A stretch of 36,260 nucleotides of DNA from contig JAPLNJ010000273.1 in assembly GCA_026692885.1 (NCBI GenBank), forward strand, positions 1 to 36,260, read 5' to 3'. The position numbers were made by a program, and so were the translations under genes. Origin of the DNA: Planctomycetota bacterium (GTDB lineage Bacteria > Planctomycetota > Planctomycetia > Pirellulales > Pirellulaceae). Below, in pieces: positions 33,800-36,260 of the stretch (position 1 is the stretch's first letter; every line of letters starts with the position of its first letter). Under the pieces are notes generated by a model, which worked only from the letters and a program-made list of their open reading frames with translations, was not told the origin of the DNA and searched no databases.

Positions 33800-35003
33800 T
33801 GTGGCTGGTCTGAGAATTCTTCATCTGACTCCGTCCATCGCGAGGGCCTCGGGAGGTTTGGGGCCGGTGGCGGTTGGATTGTTGCATGAACAGCGTTCGC
33901 GAGGTCACTGCTGCGCCATTTGGACTCTTGATGAGCCGGGGGACATTCAGGGGTTGGCTGGTGCGAACGGGTTAGATCCGTTGGAATTGTCCTGCTTTCC
34001 TACCTATGGGCCTCGTCGTTTCGGCTATAGCCCGTGTATGGAGCGGATGGCAGTATCCGAGACGGGTGCCCGGTTGGATGTCGTTCACCAACATGGAATT
34101 TTTCCGGCCATGTCGCGCGTGACCAACCGTTGGCGTAGTACCTATCATCGCCCCACAGTTGTTGCACCACATGGATCGCTCGAGGCGTACGCGTTGCAAG
34201 TGTCTTGGTGGAAGAAGAAACTGGCTCTGTTTGCGTACGAGATGGCAAATCTACGAGGTGCAACATGTCTGCACGCGACGTCAGCTTCCGAGGCGGCGAG
34301 TTTTCGCGACTTCGGACTGAGTGGCCCAATTGCGGTGATCCCGAATGGCATCTCGCCTCAGTTGATGCGGGGAGACGGTGATGCCGCGAGGTTTCGGGTT
34401 CGATTGTCGCTTCCCCCAGACGTACGTCTGATGTTGTTTCTCTCGCGCCTGCACTTGATCAAGGGGTTGCCGCTCTTGTTCGAGGCGATGGCGGGGCTTC
34501 GCACTGCCTTCGAACAATGGCAGCTCGTGGTGGCCGGATTCGAGGATCGACCGGGTTATCTGGCTGAATTGAAGCGAATTGCCGCCACGTTTCAGGTGGA
34601 AGACCGGATTGTGTGGGCAGGGCCGCTGTTTGGCAGGGACAAGGAGGACGCCTTCGCGGCGGCAGACCTATTCGTGCTTCCCACGCACAGCGAGAATTTC
34701 GCAATTGTCGTCGCAGAGGCATTGGCCGCGGGTGTGCCGGTGTTGACTACCCGGGGTGCGCCGTGGGAGGAGCTACGGACCCGTGGCTGTGGCTGGTGGG
34801 CTGACGTCAATGCTGAGTCGATCAAGGAGGCGCTGGGGGAGGCCGCAGGCACGTCCAAGGCGAAGTTGGTTGAGATGGGCGCGCGCGGACGAACGCTGAT
34901 CGCCGAAAAGTATATGTGGCCGCAGGTGACGCGACGTACGATCGAACTGTACGATTGGCTGTTGGGACGCTCAAGTCGGCCGGAATTCGTCATTGTGGAG
35001 TGA
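33777..35003 (+). CDS. Glycosyltransferase family 4
   Basis: The 408-residue product is a full-length GT-B retaining-type glycosyltransferase. From the chosen start it reads RILHLTPSIARASGGLGPV near residue 13, HQHGIFPAMS near 105, VVAPHGSLE near 127, ATSASEAASF near 167, VIPNGI near 187, LFLSRLHLIKGLPLLFEAM near 220, and FVLPTHSENFAIVVAEALAAG near 300, the EX7E-type donor site. The frame is open from 33564, but that part overlaps the upstream gene and is not family-like; the ATG at 33777 overlaps the previous gene by 23 bases and fits the first strand. It is followed directly by the FnlA-like gene. Confidence 0.9.
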   Translation: MISSAHCDVAGLRILHLTPSIARASGGLGPVAVGLLHEQRSRGHCCAIWTLDEPGDIQGLAGANGLDPLELSCFPTYGPRRFGYSPCMERMAVSETGARLDVVHQHGIFPAMSRVTNRWRSTYHRPTVVAPHGSLEAYALQVSWWKKKLALFAYEMANLRGATCLHATSASEAASFRDFGLSGPIAVIPNGISPQLMRGDGDAARFRVRLSLPPDVRLMLFLSRLHLIKGLPLLFEAMAGLRTAFEQWQLVVAGFEDRPGYLAELKRIAATFQVEDRIVWAGPLFGRDKEDAFAAADLFVLPTHSENFAIVVAEALAAGVPVLTTRGAPWEELRTRGCGWWADVNAESIKEALGEAAGTSKAKLVEMGARGRTLIAEKYMWPQVTRRTIELYDWLLGRSSRPEFVIVE

Positions 35004-35008
35004 ATGTG

Positions 35009-36097
35009 ATGTTCACGAACAAGATTCTCCTGATAACCGGTGGTACGGGGTCGTTCGGGAATGCCGTGCTGCAGCGATTTCTCAAGACGGAGATCGCTGA
35101 AATCCGCATCTTTCGCCGCGACGAGAAGAAGCAGGACGACATGCGGCATCAGTACCGCAGCGACAAGCTGAAGTTCTATATTGGCGTCCGCAATCCGGAA
35201 AGTCTGCGGGACGCGATGGAAGGGGTCGATTTCGTCTTCCACGCCGCTGCCTTGAAGCAGGTGCCCTCCTGCGAGTTCTACCCGATGGAGGCGATTCGCA
35301 CGAACGCCATGGGCACGGACAACATGCTGACGGCGGCGATTCAGGCTGACGTCCGGAACGTAGTGGTGCTGAGCACGGACAAAGCCGCCTATCCCATCAA
35401 CGCTATGGGCATGACCAAGGGGCTGATGGAGAAGATTGTAATCGCTCGCTCGCGAGTGGCCGCCGCCAAGGGGTGTACCCTCTGTGTGACCCGGTACGGC
35501 AACGTGATGGCCTCGCGGGGTTCGGTGATCCCGTTGTTCGTCGACCAGGTCCGTCGCGGACTGCCCCTGACCGTGACCGACCCGTGCATGACCCGGTTCA
35601 TGATGTCGCTGGAGGATGCGGTGGACCTCGTGCTCTACGCGTTCGAGCACGGCGATCCTGGCGACTTGTTTGTCCAAAAGGCCCCTGCGGCCACCATCGG
35701 CACATTGGCGGAGGCGGTCAAACGCATCTTTCGGGCCGAGAATCCCATCCAAGTGATCGGGACGCGACATGGAGAGAAACGCTACGAGACGCTGTTGACC
35801 CGCGAGGAAATGAGCCGGGCGGATGACCTGGGCCGCTACTATCGTGTGGAAGCCGATATCCGGGATCTGAACTACGACTCGTACTTTTCTGAGGGCGAGA
35901 GCCGCCTGGCCGAGATCGAGGACTACCACTCGCACAACGTGCGGCGGTTGAACGTCGAGGAACTTGTCGAATTGCTGCTCAAGCTGCCGTATATTCAAGA
36001 GGAGTTGGTCAACGCAGACGCCCCGCATCGTGCGTCGAGCGAACGCGGTCGGCCGGGGCCAACGAGGCTCGCAGCGGAGTCGGTCGTGCCGGTGTGA
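35009..36097 (+). CDS. UDP-N-acetylglucosamine 4,6-dehydratase, FnlA/CapE/WbjB-like
   Basis: This enzyme converts UDP-GlcNAc into a 4-keto-6-deoxy intermediate, with C5 epimerisation in FnlA/CapE members, leading to L-FucNAc or related sugars. The 362-residue product has LLITGGTGSFGNAV near residue 7, IFRRDEKKQDDMR near 35, FHAAALKQVPSCEFYP near 78, and LSTDKAAYPINAMGMTK near 117, in which Met replaces the usual catalytic Tyr (Ser-Met-Lys type). VTRYGNVMASRGSVIPLF follows near 155. ATG at 35009 starts FTNKILLITGG; the upstream frame from 34916 overlaps the glycosyltransferase. The partner genes fnlB/fnlC are not seen before the right-hand gene changes strand, so the end product may be something other than FucNAc. 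Confidence 0.9.
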   Translation: MFTNKILLITGGTGSFGNAVLQRFLKTEIAEIRIFRRDEKKQDDMRHQYRSDKLKFYIGVRNPESLRDAMEGVDFVFHAAALKQVPSCEFYPMEAIRTNAMGTDNMLTAAIQADVRNVVVLSTDKAAYPINAMGMTKGLMEKIVIARSRVAAAKGCTLCVTRYGNVMASRGSVIPLFVDQVRRGLPLTVTDPCMTRFMMSLEDAVDLVLYAFEHGDPGDLFVQKAPAATIGTLAEAVKRIFRAENPIQVIGTRHGEKRYETLLTREEMSRADDLGRYYRVEADIRDLNYDSYFSEGESRLAEIEDYHSHNVRRLNVEELVELLLKLPYIQEELVNADAPHRASSERGRPGPTRLAAESVVPV

Positions 36098-36132
36098 TGC
36101 GTATGAGCCGCAAGGCGCTAGCCCAATGCCAC

Positions 36133-36260
36133 TTAGTTTGACTCCACCGGTGGGGGTTGTTCGGCGTCAGATTTATTTTTCTTGCGTTGGGCTTTCTCGA
36201 ACTTGGTGGACTTGGGACGCCGGGGATGGGCTTTCCGTGGAAAGTTTCTCGGTGACTTGC
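36133..36260 (-). CDS. Partial minus-strand ORF entering from the right edge (basic C-terminal tail)
   Basis: Reading leftward from the window edge, an open frame of about 42 codons ends at a TAA at 36133-36135. The tail is strongly basic (PRNFPRKAHPRRPKSTKFEK, then AQRKKNKS) and ends in PPPVESN. Lys/Arg-rich tails of this type occur on nucleic-acid-binding proteins, but the family cannot be identified. It converges with the FnlA-like gene and would mark the right boundary of the polysaccharide locus. Confidence 0.4.
   Translation of the reverse strand, partial: KSPRNFPRKAHPRRPKSTKFEKAQRKKNKSDAEQPPPVESN

Noticed and set aside
34592..36028. 478-codon minus-strand open frame opposite the last glycosyltransferase and the FnlA-like gene
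   Set aside because: It spans two well-identified + strand genes and shows no recognisable motif; a composition-driven shadow.
1..36260. tRNA, rRNA or full insertion-sequence genes
   Set aside because: No cloverleaf-like segment, rRNA-like stretch or transposase frame was recognised by eye; a tRNA and covariance scan would be needed to exclude small RNAs.

Overview
The window is a large surface-polysaccharide (O-antigen, capsule or exopolysaccharide) biosynthesis locus. It is GC-rich on the whole, and all but one of the 24 intact genes lie on the + strand, often with ATGA/GTGA stop-start overlaps. The gene mix (FlaA1/CapD-like dehydratases, a B12-binding-type radical SAM protein, WecB/WecC, a bi-domain oxidoreductase, heparinase II/III, AsnB, a split transketolase) and the short palindromic intergenic repeats suggest a Planctomycetota-like or related environmental bacterium. 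That is an impression from gene content; the window holds no phylogenetic marker gene.

Layout. Positions 1-411 hold non-coding repeats: a perfect 23-bp hairpin, a twice-repeated ~52-bp unit and another hairpin. From 463: a membrane-anchored nucleotide-sugar 4,6-dehydratase, a radical SAM protein of visibly lower GC, a broken methyltransferase, a GT4-type glycosyltransferase, wecB and wecC (UDP-ManNAcA synthesis), a bi-domain dehydrogenase, a broken asparagine synthetase and a heparinase II/III family protein. After a 636-bp gap (14256-14891) come a WlbA/WbpB-like dehydrogenase, a hexapeptide acetyltransferase and a DegT-type aminotransferase, together a 3-acetamido-sugar module. Then a CDP-sugar module: rfbF, a broken rfbG-like gene fused to the tail of a second epimerase, a TylF-like methyltransferase and a two-subunit transketolase. 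Next are a Wzx flippase, a GT2, a formyltransferase, a 103-bp inverted-repeat element, a polysaccharide-deacetylase-like protein and an intact asparagine synthetase. A minus-strand membrane-anchored methyltransferase interrupts the series. The right end has a glycosyltransferase, a Wzy/WaaL-type membrane protein, a broken glycosyltransferase, a GT4 and a FnlA/CapE-type UDP-GlcNAc 4,6-dehydratase. A possible minus-strand gene tail enters from the right edge.

Together the genes make activated sugars (UDP-ManNAcA, probably a 2,3-diacetamido uronate, a UDP-6-deoxy-HexNAc, and a CDP-6-deoxy sugar that may be branched by transketolase), transfer them (five glycosyltransferases, one of them broken), modify them (amidation, formylation, O-methylation) and export/polymerise them (Wzx/Wzy). 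No initiating phosphoglycosyltransferase and no Wza/Wzc export gene was seen.

The most striking observation is that four separate genes (4314-4752, 10714-11848, 18677-19268, 33203-33799) keep recognisable N- and C-terminal ends but lack the middle, while their neighbours look intact. This is either repeated deletion in a shrinking locus or an assembly artefact. The most interesting functional hypothesis is the CDP-hexose plus split-transketolase plus TylF module, which could make a two-carbon-branched sugar.
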